Shown here: positions 26,864 through 35,361 of the stretch, piece after piece | Numbering within the stretch: the first letter of the stretch is position 1 | Layout: the number at the start of each line of letters is the position of its first letter | Assembly (NCBI GenBank): GCA_000721275.1 | Contig: JOFO01000019.1 | Span: 1-64,000 of the forward strand | Reading direction: 5' to 3' | Length of the DNA stretch: 64,000 bases | Origin: Microtetraspora glauca | Lineage (GTDB): Bacteria > Actinomycetota > Actinomycetes > Streptomycetales > Streptomycetaceae | Made by a program: the position numbers and the translations under genes | The notes under the pieces: model-generated | Seen by the model: the letters and a program-made list of their open reading frames with translations, nothing else | Told to the model about the DNA's origin: nothing | Databases searched by the model: none

Positions 26864-26885
26864 CGCGTCTGAATGGCGGGTGACG
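26864..26885 (-). promoter_or_regulatory. Candidate PHO box upstream of ppk
   Basis: Two adjacent 11-nt units read leftward: CGTCACCCGCC (26885-26875) and ATTCAGACGCG (26874-26864). The first fits the GTTCACC consensus well, the second only in TTCA. ppk genes of Streptomyces are known PhoP targets, which supports the call. Confidence 0.5.
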
Positions 26886-26906
26886 ACGACATGTCGTGCG
26901 GGAATC

Positions 26907-26938
26907 GGGGGCGGGGCCTGTCACGGGCCCCGGCCCCC
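26907..26938 (-). terminator. GC-rich hairpin downstream of ABC operon
   Basis: GGGGGCGGGGCC at 26907-26918 pairs with GGCCCCGGCCCCC at 26926-26938, with one bulged base and a 7-nt loop. It lies between the ABC operon stop and the ppk promoter, so it probably ends the ABC transcript. Confidence 0.6.
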
Positions 26939-26941
26939 GGG

Positions 26942-26959
26942 TTCACCCGGACGGGTGAA
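26942..26959 (-). terminator. Short hairpin next to the ABC permease stop
   Basis: Perfect 8-bp inverted repeat TTCACCCG / CGGGTGAA with a 2-nt loop, 7 bases past the permease stop. It most likely works with the neighbouring larger hairpin as terminator. The half-site TTCACC also looks like a PHO unit, but the inverted arrangement argues against PhoP. Confidence 0.5.
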
Positions 26960-26965
26960 GGGCTG

Positions 26966-27913
26966 CTAGGGGTGGCGGGCGCGGAGCACCCGGAAGGCGG
27001 CGAAGGCCGCGAGGGTGGCGAGGGCGAGGACGATGCCGGTCTCGATGAGCTGGGTGGGGAGGACGTGGGAGACGGGGTGGTAGTCGAGGTACTGGGCGGT
27101 GACGGGTTCGTCGGGGCGGCAGCGACCCCCGGCGCCCTCTTCGTAACAGAACCAGCCGTTCAGGCGCCTGCCGTCGGCGGTGAGCAGACCCTGGTCCATG
27201 ATCCGTCCGCCGTCCGGCACCATCAGCGTCGAGGCGCCCTCCACCGCCTCCCCGGTCATCGTGACCGGCGTCAGGAAGGTCCAGCGGACGGAGTCCAGGA
27301 CGAGCATGACGACGCCGGTGACGAGGCCGGCGGCGGACATCGCGACCAGGGTGCGGCGGATCAGCAGTCCGGCGAGCGCGCCGACGGCGACGCCGAGCAG
27401 CGTGTACGCGGCGAGGACGGTGCCGAGGACCAGGTACGGCCCGGCGTCGTGGCGCAGGAAGCTGTACGAGTCGCTGACCCGGGCCCAGCCGAGGGCGTAC
27501 GCGCCGGTCAGGAGCACGACGGCGGCGAGCCCGGTCGCGGTGGCGAAGCCCAGCTTGGTGCGCAGCCAGGCGGTGGGGGTCACCGACTGGGTGAGGGAGA
27601 GCTGGTACGTCCCCGACTCGTACTCGCGCGCCAGCATCGGCCCGGCGACGAAGAGCGCGACGGCGAAGGGGACGGCGAACACGCCGTCGGAGAGGGACCG
27701 CATGGCGCCGCGCAGCCAGTGGTACCCGCGGTTGTACTCGTCGCGGATCCAGGAGCCGTCCTCGGTGGGCACGTCCGGGTACTGGAGGTCCCACAGCCGC
27801 AGGGCGCCGATCACGGCGAGCGTCAGGGCGACGAGACCGGTGGCGAGCCAGAGCGTCCGCCGGTACTGGCGGAGGACCACCCAGGTGGGGCCGGTGGGGG
27901 CGAGGGTGCTCAT
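26966..27913 (-). CDS. ABC transporter permease (ABC-2 type)
   Basis: 315-residue polytopic protein with six hydrophobic segments and a large extracytoplasmic loop near residues 220-285 (DGGRIMDQGLLTADGRRLNG, CYEEGAGGRC with two Cys). It has MLAREYESGTYQLSLTQSVT, typical of YtrB/YtrC-linked permeases. The ATG at 27913 overlaps the ATPase stop (ATGA). Substrate unknown. Last gene of the GntR-ATPase-permease operon. Confidence 0.88.
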   Translation of the reverse strand: MSTLAPTGPTWVVLRQYRRTLWLATGLVALTLAVIGALRLWDLQYPDVPTEDGSWIRDEYNRGYHWLRGAMRSLSDGVFAVPFAVALFVAGPMLAREYESGTYQLSLTQSVTPTAWLRTKLGFATATGLAAVVLLTGAYALGWARVSDSYSFLRHDAGPYLVLGTVLAAYTLLGVAVGALAGLLIRRTLVAMSAAGLVTGVVMLVLDSVRWTFLTPVTMTGEAVEGASTLMVPDGGRIMDQGLLTADGRRLNGWFCYEEGAGGRCRPDEPVTAQYLDYHPVSHVLPTQLIETGIVLALATLAAFAAFRVLRARHP

Positions 27914-28752
27914 GCGGCGGCTCCTTCGGGGTGGCGGAGGTGGGCGAGGAGGAGTTCCTCCAGGGACGGTTCCGAGGTCTCCCAGGGGCCTTCGACCGGG
28001 CCCTGGCGGCGGACCAGCGCGGTGAGCTGACGGCCCGTCGTGCGCGCGTCGACGACCGTGTGCGGGGCGAGGTCGGCGACCGGGCCCCGCAGCAGGGTGT
28101 GTGCGGCGATCAGGTCGTCGACGGCGCCGTCGAGGCGGATCCGGCCGCCGGAGAGCAGCAGCAGGTGGTCGCAGGCGCCCTCCAGTTCGGTGAGGATGTG
28201 CGACGACATGACGACCGTGGTGCCGCGTTCGGCCGCGTCGGACATCAGCAGGCCCATGAGCTGGTGCCGGGCGAGCGGGTCGAGGTCGGCCATCGGCTCG
28301 TCCAGCAGCAGGAGTTCCGCGCGCTTGCCGAGCGCGAGGGCGAGGGCGACGCGGGTGCGCTGGCCGCCGGAGAGGTGGTGGACGAGGGTGTCGGAGGAGA
28401 AGCCGCCGTCCTCCACGGCCCGGAGCGCGGCGGCGTCGTCCCAGCGGCCGGGGTTGAGCTCGCGGCCCATGCGGAGGGTGTCGGCGACGGTGAGCCGGGG
28501 GTGCAGCGGCTTGGCCTGGGCGACGTACGCCAGGTCCTCGCGGGCGGGGGCGGTGATCGTGCCCTCGGTGGGGCGGAGCAGGCCGGCGGCGAGGGCGAGG
28601 AGGGTGGACTTGCCGGCGCCGTTGGGGCCGACGAGGGCGCAGATCCGGCCGGCGGGGAGGGCGAGGTCGCATTCCCTCAGGGCCCAGCCGCCCCTCCGTC
28701 CGCCGTACTTCTTGCCCAGGAGCTCCGCTCCCAGGGCGATGTCCGTGCTCAC
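27910..28752 (-). CDS. ABC transporter ATP-binding protein
   Basis: 280 residues. Walker A GPNGAGKS, signature HLSGGQRTRVALALAL, Walker B LLLLDEPMADLDP, switch His MSSHILTEL. The GTG at 28752 overlaps the GntR gene (GTGA), and its stop overlaps the permease start. Resembles the ATPases of YtrA-regulated exporters, which act in cell-envelope stress in Bacillus; that role is inference here. Confidence 0.9.
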   Translation of the reverse strand: MSTDIALGAELLGKKYGGRRGGWALRECDLALPAGRICALVGPNGAGKSTLLALAAGLLRPTEGTITAPAREDLAYVAQAKPLHPRLTVADTLRMGRELNPGRWDDAAALRAVEDGGFSSDTLVHHLSGGQRTRVALALALGKRAELLLLDEPMADLDPLARHQLMGLLMSDAAERGTTVVMSSHILTELEGACDHLLLLSGGRIRLDGAVDDLIAAHTLLRGPVADLAPHTVVDARTTGRQLTALVRRQGPVEGPWETSEPSLEELLLAHLRHPEGAAA

Positions 28753-29138
28753 TGTTCCTCGTCCCCCTCGAAGTGCTGTGTCAGTACGGCGGTGAAGAGC
28801 GCCGCCATGTCCTCGCGGTCCATCCCCGCGGCGCGGGCCCGGCGGGCCCAGGCGTCGAGCTCGCCCCGGAGGGGGGAGTCGGCGGGGGAGGCGGTGCCGA
28901 GCGTGGCGCGGACGAAGGTGCCGAGGCCGCGGCGGGCTTCGACGAGACCTTCGCGTTCGAGTTCGCGGTACGCCTTGAGGACCGTGTTCGGGTTGATGGC
29001 CGTCGCCTCGACGACCTCGCGTGCGGTGGGCAGTCGGTCGCCCGGCTCCAGGAGGCCCATGCGGAGGGCCTGTTTCGTCTGCTGGACGATCTGGAGGTAG
29101 GTGGCGACGCCGCTGCGCCGGTCGATGCGGTACTCCAC
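28749..29138 (-). CDS. GntR/YtrA-family transcriptional regulator
   Basis: About 129 residues: a winged helix with YRIDRRSGVATYLQIVQQTK, GDRLPTAREVVEATAINPNTV and KAYRELEREGLVEARRGLGTFV, then a short C-terminal dimerisation tail typical of the YtrA subfamily. The start is taken at the GTG at 29138 (GGAAGG 5 nt upstream). The GTG at 29162, inside the operator palindrome, would add eight residues and cannot be excluded. It overlaps the ABC ATPase gene and probably represses the operon until an inducer binds. Confidence 0.9.
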   Translation of the reverse strand: MEYRIDRRSGVATYLQIVQQTKQALRMGLLEPGDRLPTAREVVEATAINPNTVLKAYRELEREGLVEARRGLGTFVRATLGTASPADSPLRGELDAWARRARAAGMDREDMAALFTAVLTQHFEGDEEQ

Positions 29139-29150
29139 CACGCCCTTCCA

Positions 29151-29184
29151 CCACCCTTTCACTAATCAAGTAGTGAAAGGGTGG
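29151..29184. promoter_or_regulatory. Operator palindrome of the GntR/ABC operon
   Basis: Perfect 14-bp inverted repeat: CCACCCTTTCACTA at 29151-29164 and its complement at 29171-29184, spacer ATCAAG. A -35-like TTGCAC lies just upstream on the minus strand (about 29190-29185) and the -10 zone falls inside the repeat, so a bound regulator would block RNA polymerase. Confidence 0.8.
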
Positions 29185-29190
29185 TGCAAA

Positions 29191-29218
29191 GCAGGGGGTG
29201 GTGTCAACCACCCCCTGC
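29191..29218 (-). terminator. Terminator of mshD
   Basis: 12-bp perfect stem (GCAGGGGGTGGT at 29191-29202 with its complement at 29207-29218) and a 4-nt loop, 47 bases past the mshD stop. Confidence 0.75.
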
Positions 29219-29264
29219 GTCTCCTGTGCCCCGGGTGCCCCAACCAGCGCCCGGGTCCACGGAG

Positions 29265-30194
29265 TTACGACTCCGAGCGGTACATCAGGTCCACCTCGTG
29301 GGTCCGGAAGCCCAGCCCCTCGTACACCCGCACCGCCGCCGTGTTGTCCGCGTCGACGTACAGCATCGCCGTCGGCAGGCCCTGCGCCGCGAGGTGCCGC
29401 AGGCCGGTCGCCGTGAGCGCCTTGCCGAGGCCGCCGCCCTGCGCCTCCGGCAGGATCCCGACGACGTACACCTCGCCCAGGCGCTCCTCGGCATGCGTCT
29501 TCGTCCAGTGGAAGCCGACCAGTTCGCCGTCCCGCTCGGCGAGGAAGAAGCCCTTCGGGTCGAACCACGGCTCGCCGGTCCGGTCGTCCAGGTCGCGCTG
29601 GGTCAGCGAGCCCTGCTCGGGGTGGTGGGCGAACGCGGCGGCGTTGACCGCGAGCCAGGCGGCGTCGTCCTGGCCGGGGACGAAGGTGCGGATCGTGACG
29701 CCCTCGGGCAGCACCGGCTCCGGGATGTCCAGCGGCGCCAGCGGGCGGCGCAGCTGGCGCAGTTCGCGGAACAGGGTGAGGCCGAGGACCTGCGCGAGGT
29801 GGCGGGCGGACGGCTTCCCGCCGTGCGCCCACACCCGCAGCCGCTTGCCGGAGGCGCCGAGGAGAGTGGTGCCGAGCGCGCGGCCGTGGCCCCGGCCGCG
29901 CTGGTCGGGGTGGATGACGAGCTCGGCGGCGGGAGCCTCGACCGGGTCGGTCTCCTCCAGCTGGGCGTAGCCGTACAGGCGCGGACCGACCGTCAGCAGG
30001 AAGTGCCGCACGCCCTCGCGGCGGCCGTGGCGGAGATAGAGGCGTCCCTGTTCGGACACGGCGTGCACGCCGTCGGCGCGGTCCGCGGCCGTGAGCAGGT
30101 CCATGACCTCCTGGACCTGCTCGGGGCTGAGCTCGTCGTACGTCTGGATCTGCCGTCCCGGTTCGAGGGCCGGCGCAGCGTCGGAGGAAGTCAT
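29265..30194 (-). CDS. mshD: Mycothiol synthase
   Basis: 309 residues with two GNAT domains, the architecture of MshD. The N-terminal half has AELVIHPDQRGRGHGRALG and RVWAHGGKPSARHLAQVLGL; the C-terminal active half has WFDPKGFFLAERDGELVGFHWTK in separate blocks, VYVVGILPEAQGGGLGKALT and LYVDADNTAAVRVYEGLGF. It acetylates Cys-GlcN-Ins with acetyl-CoA, the last step of mycothiol synthesis. ATG at 30194. mshA lies at the right end of the window. Recalled as SCO4151. Confidence 0.94.
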   Translation of the reverse strand: MTSSDAAPALEPGRQIQTYDELSPEQVQEVMDLLTAADRADGVHAVSEQGRLYLRHGRREGVRHFLLTVGPRLYGYAQLEETDPVEAPAAELVIHPDQRGRGHGRALGTTLLGASGKRLRVWAHGGKPSARHLAQVLGLTLFRELRQLRRPLAPLDIPEPVLPEGVTIRTFVPGQDDAAWLAVNAAAFAHHPEQGSLTQRDLDDRTGEPWFDPKGFFLAERDGELVGFHWTKTHAEERLGEVYVVGILPEAQGGGLGKALTATGLRHLAAQGLPTAMLYVDADNTAAVRVYEGLGFRTHEVDLMYRSES

Positions 30195-30357
30195 GGCTCC
30201 GAGCCTACGGCGAACCCTCCGTCAGCCGGGGGCAACTGTCTTGTAACCCGCTACCCCCTGTTGCGCTACGCGCGTTGACTCTAGGCTGCGTCCGCGGGGC
30301 GGGGGAGACGATCAAAGCCGCGAACCGGGCAAAGGGACAAAGGGGACCACGGGAGAG

Positions 30358-32175
30358 ATGGCAGTGAACGGCAGGAAGAGCAAGACCAAGCGGCGGATTC
30401 TGGCCGCCGGGGCCGGGCTGGCGACGATCGGGGCGCTCGTCGCCGCGCTGCCGGCGGGTGCCTCGCAGGACGCCGCCGAGGCCGCCGCGGGCGGCACGAA
30501 CGGCAAGGGCTGGGGCCGCATGGTCGACGTCCAGCTGCTGTCCTTCAACGACCTGCACGGCAACCTGGAGCCGCCGACCGGCTCCGCGGGCCGGCTCACG
30601 CGGCTCAAGGAGGACGGCACCACCGAGACCCTCAACGGCGTCGGCGGCGCCGAGTACCTGGCCACGCACCTGGAGCAGGCCCGCGCGGGCCACCGGTACT
30701 CCATCACCGCCGCGGCCGGCGACATGATCGGCGCCTCGCCGCTGCTGTCCGGGCTCTTCCACGACGAGCCGACCGTCGAGGCGCTCAACGAGATGAAGCT
30801 CGACGTGAGCGCGGTCGGCAACCACGAGTTCGACGAGGGCGCGCGCGAGCTGGGCCGGATACAGAACGGCGGCTGCCACCCGGTCGAGGGCTGCTTCGAG
30901 GAGGGCAAGACCTTCGAGGGCGCGAACTTCCCGTACCTCGCGGCCAACGTGACGGACGAGAAGAGCGGCAAGCCGCTGCTCGACCCGTACTTCGTCTGGG
31001 AGAAGGACGGCGTCCGGATCGGCTTCATCGGCGTCACGCTGGAAGGCACGGCGAACATCGTCTCCGCCGAGGGCATCAAGGGCCTGAAGTTCGGCGACGA
31101 GGTCGAGACGATCAACAGGTACGCCAAGGTGCTGGAGCGCAAGGGCGTCAAGTCGATCGTCGCCCTGCTCCACGAGGGCGGCATGCCCGCCTCGGGCGCG
31201 TACAACTACGACTGCGACACCCCGGGCGCCGGCGCCGGCATCTCCGGTCCGATCGTCGACATCGCCCGGAACGTCACCCCGCAGGTCGACGCCCTGGTCA
31301 CCGGCCACACCCACCAGGCGTACGCGTGCTCCGTCCCGGACCCGTCGGGCAAGCCGCGCACGGTGACGTCGGCGGCCTCCTTCGGCCGGCTCTACACCGA
31401 CACGACGCTCACCTACGACCGGCGCACCAAGGACATCGTCCGCACCGCCGTCGCCTCCGCCAACCACGTCGTCACCCGTGACGTGCCGAAGCACGAGCGG
31501 ATCCGCTCGCTCATCGAGCGCTGGAACGTCCTGGCCGCGCCGATCGCGAACCGCGCCGTCGGCCACATCGCCGAGAGCATCGAGAACCCCACCGACGAGG
31601 GCGTATACGAGAAGCCGCTCGGCAACCTCATCGCCGACGCGCAGCTGGCGGGCATGGCCCCGGCCGACAAGGGCGGCGCCCAGCTCGCGCTGATGAACCC
31701 GGGCGGCGTCCGCGCGCCGCTGACGAAGCGGGCCGACGGCGTGGTGACCTACCGCGACGCGTACACGGTCCAGCCGTTCACCAACATGATGACCGTGGTC
31801 GACCTGACCGGCGCCCAGCTCATCACGGCGCTCCAGCAGCAGGTCAGCGGCGCCAACCAGGCCGCCCCGAAGATCCTCCAGGTGTCGAAGGGCTTCACCT
31901 ACACCCTGGACATGACCAAGACGGGCGCGGACCGGATCGTGGTCGGCTCGGTCCGGCTGAACGGTGAGCCGATCGACCCGGCGAAGACCTACCGGGTCGC
32001 GATGAACGAGTTCCTGACGGGCGGCGGCGACGGCTTCCCGGTCCTGGCCGCCGGCAAGAACAAGCTGGTCGGTGCCTCGGACCTGGACGTCTTCATCGCC
32101 TACCTGACGGCCAACTCCTCGGCCGCCGAGCCGCTGAAGGCTCCGGCGACCGGCCGCATCACCGTCGTCAAGTAG
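30358..32175 (+). CDS. Secreted 5'-nucleotidase / metallophosphatase
   Basis: 605 residues. Signal peptide (basic KSKTKRR, hydrophobic core, cleavage near ALPAGASQ), a calcineurin-like N-terminal domain with FNDLHGNLE, AAGDMIGASP, VGNHEFDEG, LLHEGG and VTGHTHQAY, and a 5'-nucleotidase C-terminal domain (MNPGGVRAPL, AYTVQPFTNMMTVVDLTG, MNEFLTGGGDGFP). It releases phosphate from nucleotides outside the cell. GGGAG precedes the ATG. The syntenic SCO4152 is recalled as PhoP-controlled; I see no clear PHO box here. Confidence 0.93.
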   Translation: MAVNGRKSKTKRRILAAGAGLATIGALVAALPAGASQDAAEAAAGGTNGKGWGRMVDVQLLSFNDLHGNLEPPTGSAGRLTRLKEDGTTETLNGVGGAEYLATHLEQARAGHRYSITAAAGDMIGASPLLSGLFHDEPTVEALNEMKLDVSAVGNHEFDEGARELGRIQNGGCHPVEGCFEEGKTFEGANFPYLAANVTDEKSGKPLLDPYFVWEKDGVRIGFIGVTLEGTANIVSAEGIKGLKFGDEVETINRYAKVLERKGVKSIVALLHEGGMPASGAYNYDCDTPGAGAGISGPIVDIARNVTPQVDALVTGHTHQAYACSVPDPSGKPRTVTSAASFGRLYTDTTLTYDRRTKDIVRTAVASANHVVTRDVPKHERIRSLIERWNVLAAPIANRAVGHIAESIENPTDEGVYEKPLGNLIADAQLAGMAPADKGGAQLALMNPGGVRAPLTKRADGVVTYRDAYTVQPFTNMMTVVDLTGAQLITALQQQVSGANQAAPKILQVSKGFTYTLDMTKTGADRIVVGSVRLNGEPIDPAKTYRVAMNEFLTGGGDGFPVLAAGKNKLVGASDLDVFIAYLTANSSAAEPLKAPATGRITVVK

Positions 32176-32192
32176 GGACGGCGCCTCCCGGA

Positions 32193-32233
32193 GGGGGTCG
32201 CCTCCCGGCCGCACCGGCCGGGAGGCGACCCCC
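32193..32233 (+). terminator. Strong terminator after the 5'-nucleotidase gene
   Basis: 19-bp perfect stem (32193-32211 with 32215-32233) and a 3-nt loop CAC, followed by TTCGT, 17 bases past the stop codon. Confidence 0.88.
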
Positions 32234-32288
32234 TTCGTCCGTCCGCACCCTGGCGCGTATTGACGCGGACCTGTCACCATCGCGTGTC

Positions 32289-33149
32289 ATGGAGCGACGA
32301 CGCTTTCTCACCGGGGCCCTCGGGGCCGGAGCCGTCCTGCTCGCCGGCGCCCCGGCCGCGCGGGCCGCCGCCGTCGACACGCGCGCGTGGATGGCGGCGC
32401 ACGGGGACGGGACCGCGCTCGCGCGGCTCACGATCCCCGGCACGCACGACTCCGGGGCCCGGTTCGGCGGACCCTGGGCGCAGTGCCAGACCACCACGAT
32501 CGCGCAGCAGCTCGCCAGCGGCGTGCGCTTCCTCGACGTGCGGTGCCGCGTCACCGGCGGGTCCTTCGCCATCCACCACGGCGCCGCCTACCAGAACATG
32601 ATGTTCGGCGACGTCCTCGCCGCCTGCCGCGACTTCCTCGCCGCCCACCCCTCCGAGACCGTCCTCATGCGGGTCAAGCAGGAGTACTCCGAGGAGTCCG
32701 ACGCCGTCTTCCGGGCCGTCTTCGACGACTACCTCGACCGGCGCGGCTGGCGCTCCCTCTTCCGGATCGGCGACGGCCTGCCCGCCCTCGGCGAGGCCCG
32801 CGGCCGGGTCGTGCTCCTCGCCGACAACGGCGGCCTGCCCGGCCTGCGCTGGGCCGACCCCCGGCACTTCGCCGTCCAGGACGACTGGAACGCGCTGCCC
32901 CACGCCAAGTACCCGCAGATCGAGGCCCACTTCCGCGCCGCCGTCGAACGCCCCGGACCGCTGTACGTCAACTTCGTCAGCACCGCTGCCGGGCTGCCGC
33001 CCCGCTGGAACGCCGACGCCCTCAACCCGCGCGTCCACGCCTGGCTCGACGGCTCCTGGGCGGCCGGCCGCACCGGCCTCGGCATCGTCCCCCTCGACTT
33101 CCCCGCCACTCGGGCCGGGCTCGTCGAGGCCCTGCTCCGGCACAACTGA
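32289..33149 (+). CDS. Tat-exported phosphatidylinositol-specific phospholipase C-like protein
   Basis: 286 residues. Twin-arginine signal (MERRRFLTGALGAGAVLLAGAP), so it is exported folded. PI-PLC X domain with both catalytic His regions: IPGTHDSGARFGG and FAIHHGAAYQN, plus VRFLDVRCRV and RVKQEYSEES. It would cleave a phosphoinositide-type phosphodiester outside the cell. It follows the 5'-nucleotidase gene after a terminator. The real substrate is uncertain because many bacterial members do not act on PI. Confidence 0.87.
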   Translation: MERRRFLTGALGAGAVLLAGAPAARAAAVDTRAWMAAHGDGTALARLTIPGTHDSGARFGGPWAQCQTTTIAQQLASGVRFLDVRCRVTGGSFAIHHGAAYQNMMFGDVLAACRDFLAAHPSETVLMRVKQEYSEESDAVFRAVFDDYLDRRGWRSLFRIGDGLPALGEARGRVVLLADNGGLPGLRWADPRHFAVQDDWNALPHAKYPQIEAHFRAAVERPGPLYVNFVSTAAGLPPRWNADALNPRVHAWLDGSWAAGRTGLGIVPLDFPATRAGLVEALLRHN

Positions 33150-33161
33150 CCGGGCCCGCCG

Positions 33162-34613
33162 TCACAGCTCCGGCGGAGGAGTCGGGGCGCCCGGGAAGCG
33201 CAGGGTCGCGAGGGTGCCGCCGCCCTCCGCGGGGGAGAGCGTCACCGAACCGCCCGTCCGCTTCACCGTACGCGCCACGATCGACAGGCCCAGGCCCGAG
33301 CCGGGGAGGCTGCGGGCCGACGGGGAGCGCCAGAAGCGGTCGAAGACGTGCGGGAGTTCGTCGGGCGCGATGCCCGGCCCGTGGTCGCGGACCGTCAGCT
33401 CGCCGCGCATCAGCGTCACCTCGACCGTGCCGCGCGGTGGCGAGAACTTGACCGCGTTGTCCAGGACGTTGACCAGGGCCCGCTCCAGCGCGGCCGGTTC
33501 CGCGCGGACGTACCAGGGGGCGAGGTCGGTGGTGAAGGTCAGCTCCGGGCCGCGCAGCCGCGCCCGGTCGAGCGCCGAGCGCAGCACGGTGTGCAGCGGC
33601 ACGACCTCCAGCGGCCCGGGGCGCACCGCGTCGGGCCGGGCCAGCTCCTGAAGGTCGCCGATGAGCGCCGCCAGCTCCGTCATCTGGGCCTTCACGGAGG
33701 CCATCAGCGCCCGCCGGTCCTCCGCCGGGAGCGCGCGGCCGGTCTCGTCGCTGCGGGCGAGCAGTTCGATGTTGGTGCGCAGGGAGGTCAGCGGGGTGCG
33801 CAGCTCGTGGCCGGCATCGGTGATCAGCTGTGCCTGCCGGTCGCGGGAGGTCGCGAGCGCGGCGGTCATCTGGTTGAAGGCCCGGGACAGGCGGGCGATC
33901 TCGTCCTCGCCGTCGACGGGGATGCGGACGGTCAGGTCCTCCGTGGCGGCGACGTGCTCGACGGCGCCGGTGAGCCGGTGGACCGGCTCCAGACCGGTGC
34001 GGGCCACCCACAGGCCGGCCGCGCCCGCGCCGACGACGCCGATGCCGGAGACGAGCAGCAGCACCCAGCCCAGGGTGGACATGGCGTTGTCGGTCTCGTC
34101 GAGGGGGCGGGCGACGGTGACGGCGGCGAGCGCGGGGCCGACGCGCTGCGGGTAGGTGTAGGCGCGCATCTCGCGCCCGTCGGCGTCCTTGACGGTGTGG
34201 AGGACGTACGCGAGCGTGCCCCGCGCGACGGCCTTGTCGCCCTCGCCGACGGGCAGCGCGGCCCGTCCGGCGGTGCAGGCGCCGCCGGCCGCGTCGATGA
34301 TCTGGACGGTGAACGAGCCGGCGAGCGGCGGCGGGTCCTCGCCGCGCCGGCAGAAGCCGAGGAGGCTGGTGACGGCGTCCTCGTCGAGCCGGGTGGTGCG
34401 CAGCGCCGCGTCCCGCTCGCTCTCCAGCTGGGCGCGGGTGACGAACCAGCAGGCCGCGGAGACGGCGGCGACGGCGACGGCCACCGCGAAGGCGGTGAGG
34501 AGCGCCAGCCGGGACCGCAGCGGCCGGGAGCGGAACCAGGCGAGCGGGCTCCGACGGGCGGGCGCGCCGGCGGGCGCGTCGGCCGGAGGGGCGGCGGGCG
34601 CGGGCGGGGTCAT
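33162..34613 (-). CDS. Sensor histidine kinase, MprB-like
   Basis: 483 residues: transmembrane helix (about 38-60), extracytoplasmic sensor domain with two Cys, second helix (about 185-208), HAMP, HisKA with [20 protein letters not shown] and ATPase domain with [19 protein letters not shown] and GSGLGLSIV. The ATG at 34613 overlaps the regulator gene (ATGA). The arrangement with an HtrA-type protease gene is the same trio as mycobacterial mprA-mprB-pepD, so an envelope-stress sensor is likely. Confidence 0.92.
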   Translation of the reverse strand: MTPPAPAAPPADAPAGAPARRSPLAWFRSRPLRSRLALLTAFAVAVAVAAVSAACWFVTRAQLESERDAALRTTRLDEDAVTSLLGFCRRGEDPPPLAGSFTVQIIDAAGGACTAGRAALPVGEGDKAVARGTLAYVLHTVKDADGREMRAYTYPQRVGPALAAVTVARPLDETDNAMSTLGWVLLLVSGIGVVGAGAAGLWVARTGLEPVHRLTGAVEHVAATEDLTVRIPVDGEDEIARLSRAFNQMTAALATSRDRQAQLITDAGHELRTPLTSLRTNIELLARSDETGRALPAEDRRALMASVKAQMTELAALIGDLQELARPDAVRPGPLEVVPLHTVLRSALDRARLRGPELTFTTDLAPWYVRAEPAALERALVNVLDNAVKFSPPRGTVEVTLMRGELTVRDHGPGIAPDELPHVFDRFWRSPSARSLPGSGLGLSIVARTVKRTGGSVTLSPAEGGGTLATLRFPGAPTPPPEL

Positions 34614-35341
34614 TCGGTGCCGCCTCCGCCGCGCAGCACGTACCCGACCCCGCGCACGGTGTGCACGAGGCGCGGCTCGCCGCCCGCCTCCGTCTTGCGC
34701 CGCAGGTACATCACGTACACGTCGAGCGAGTTCGAGCTGGGCTCGAAGTCGAAGCCCCACACGGCCTTGAGGATCTGCTCGCGGGTGAGGACCTGCCGGG
34801 GGTGGGCCAGGAACAGCTCCAGGAGCGTGAACTCGGTGCGGGTGAGTTCGACGCGCCGGCCGCCGCGGGTCACCTCGCGGGTCGCCGGGTCCATCCGCAG
34901 GTCCTCGAAGGCGAGGACGTCGGACGGCTCGCCGGCGGCCCGCGGGGCGGCGTAGGAGCTGCGGCGCAGCAGGGCGCGGATGCGGGCGAACAGCTCGTCC
35001 AGCTCGAACGGCTTCACGAGGTAGTCGTCGGCGCCCGCGTCGAGCCCGGTGACCCGGTCGCCGACGGTGTCGCGGGCGGTCAGCATGAGGATCGGCACGG
35101 TCGAGCCGGCGGCCCGGATCCGGCGGGCGGCGGTGAGCCCGTCCATGCGGGGCATCTGCACGTCGAGGACGACGAGGTCGGGGGCGTACGACTCCATGGC
35201 GGCGAGCGCGTCGATCCCGTCGACGGCCTCCCGGGTCGCGTACCCCTCGAAGGCGAGGGAGCGCCGCAGGGCCTCCCGTACGGCGGGTTCGTCGTCGACG
35301 ATGAGGATGCGTTCGGTTGCGTTCGGCTGCCCGCTGCTCAT
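34610..35341 (-). CDS. OmpR-family response regulator, MprA-like
   Basis: 243 residues: receiver domain with ILIVDDEP, phospho-Asp in [13 protein letters not shown], Lys in [11 protein letters not shown]; winged helix with [28 protein letters not shown] and [15 protein letters not shown] at 35341, 20 bases after the protease stop. It probably drives the protease-regulator-kinase operon through the 11-bp repeats at 36464-36496. Confidence 0.93.
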   Translation of the reverse strand: MSSGQPNATERILIVDDEPAVREALRRSLAFEGYATREAVDGIDALAAMESYAPDLVVLDVQMPRMDGLTAARRIRAAGSTVPILMLTARDTVGDRVTGLDAGADDYLVKPFELDELFARIRALLRRSSYAAPRAAGEPSDVLAFEDLRMDPATREVTRGGRRVELTRTEFTLLELFLAHPRQVLTREQILKAVWGFDFEPSSNSLDVYVMYLRRKTEAGGEPRLVHTVRGVGYVLRGGGGTE

Positions 35342-35361
35342 GGGTTCAGCGTCCCACGCGT

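Noticed and set aside
26942..26959. PHO box
   Set aside because: TTCACCCG/CGGGTGAA is an inverted, not direct, repeat and sits next to a stop codon, so a terminator fits better.
24462..26969. Very long reading frame (835 aa) on the plus strand across ppk
   Set aside because: It is antisense to the clear ppk gene, has no recognisable domain and is rich in Arg/Gly/Val as expected for GC-biased shadow frames.
30220..30357. Promoter with TTGACT before the 5'-nucleotidase gene
   Set aside because: TTGACT and TAGGCT are only about 1-2 bases apart, so they cannot be a -35/-10 pair; no alternative with 16-18 nt spacing is convincing.
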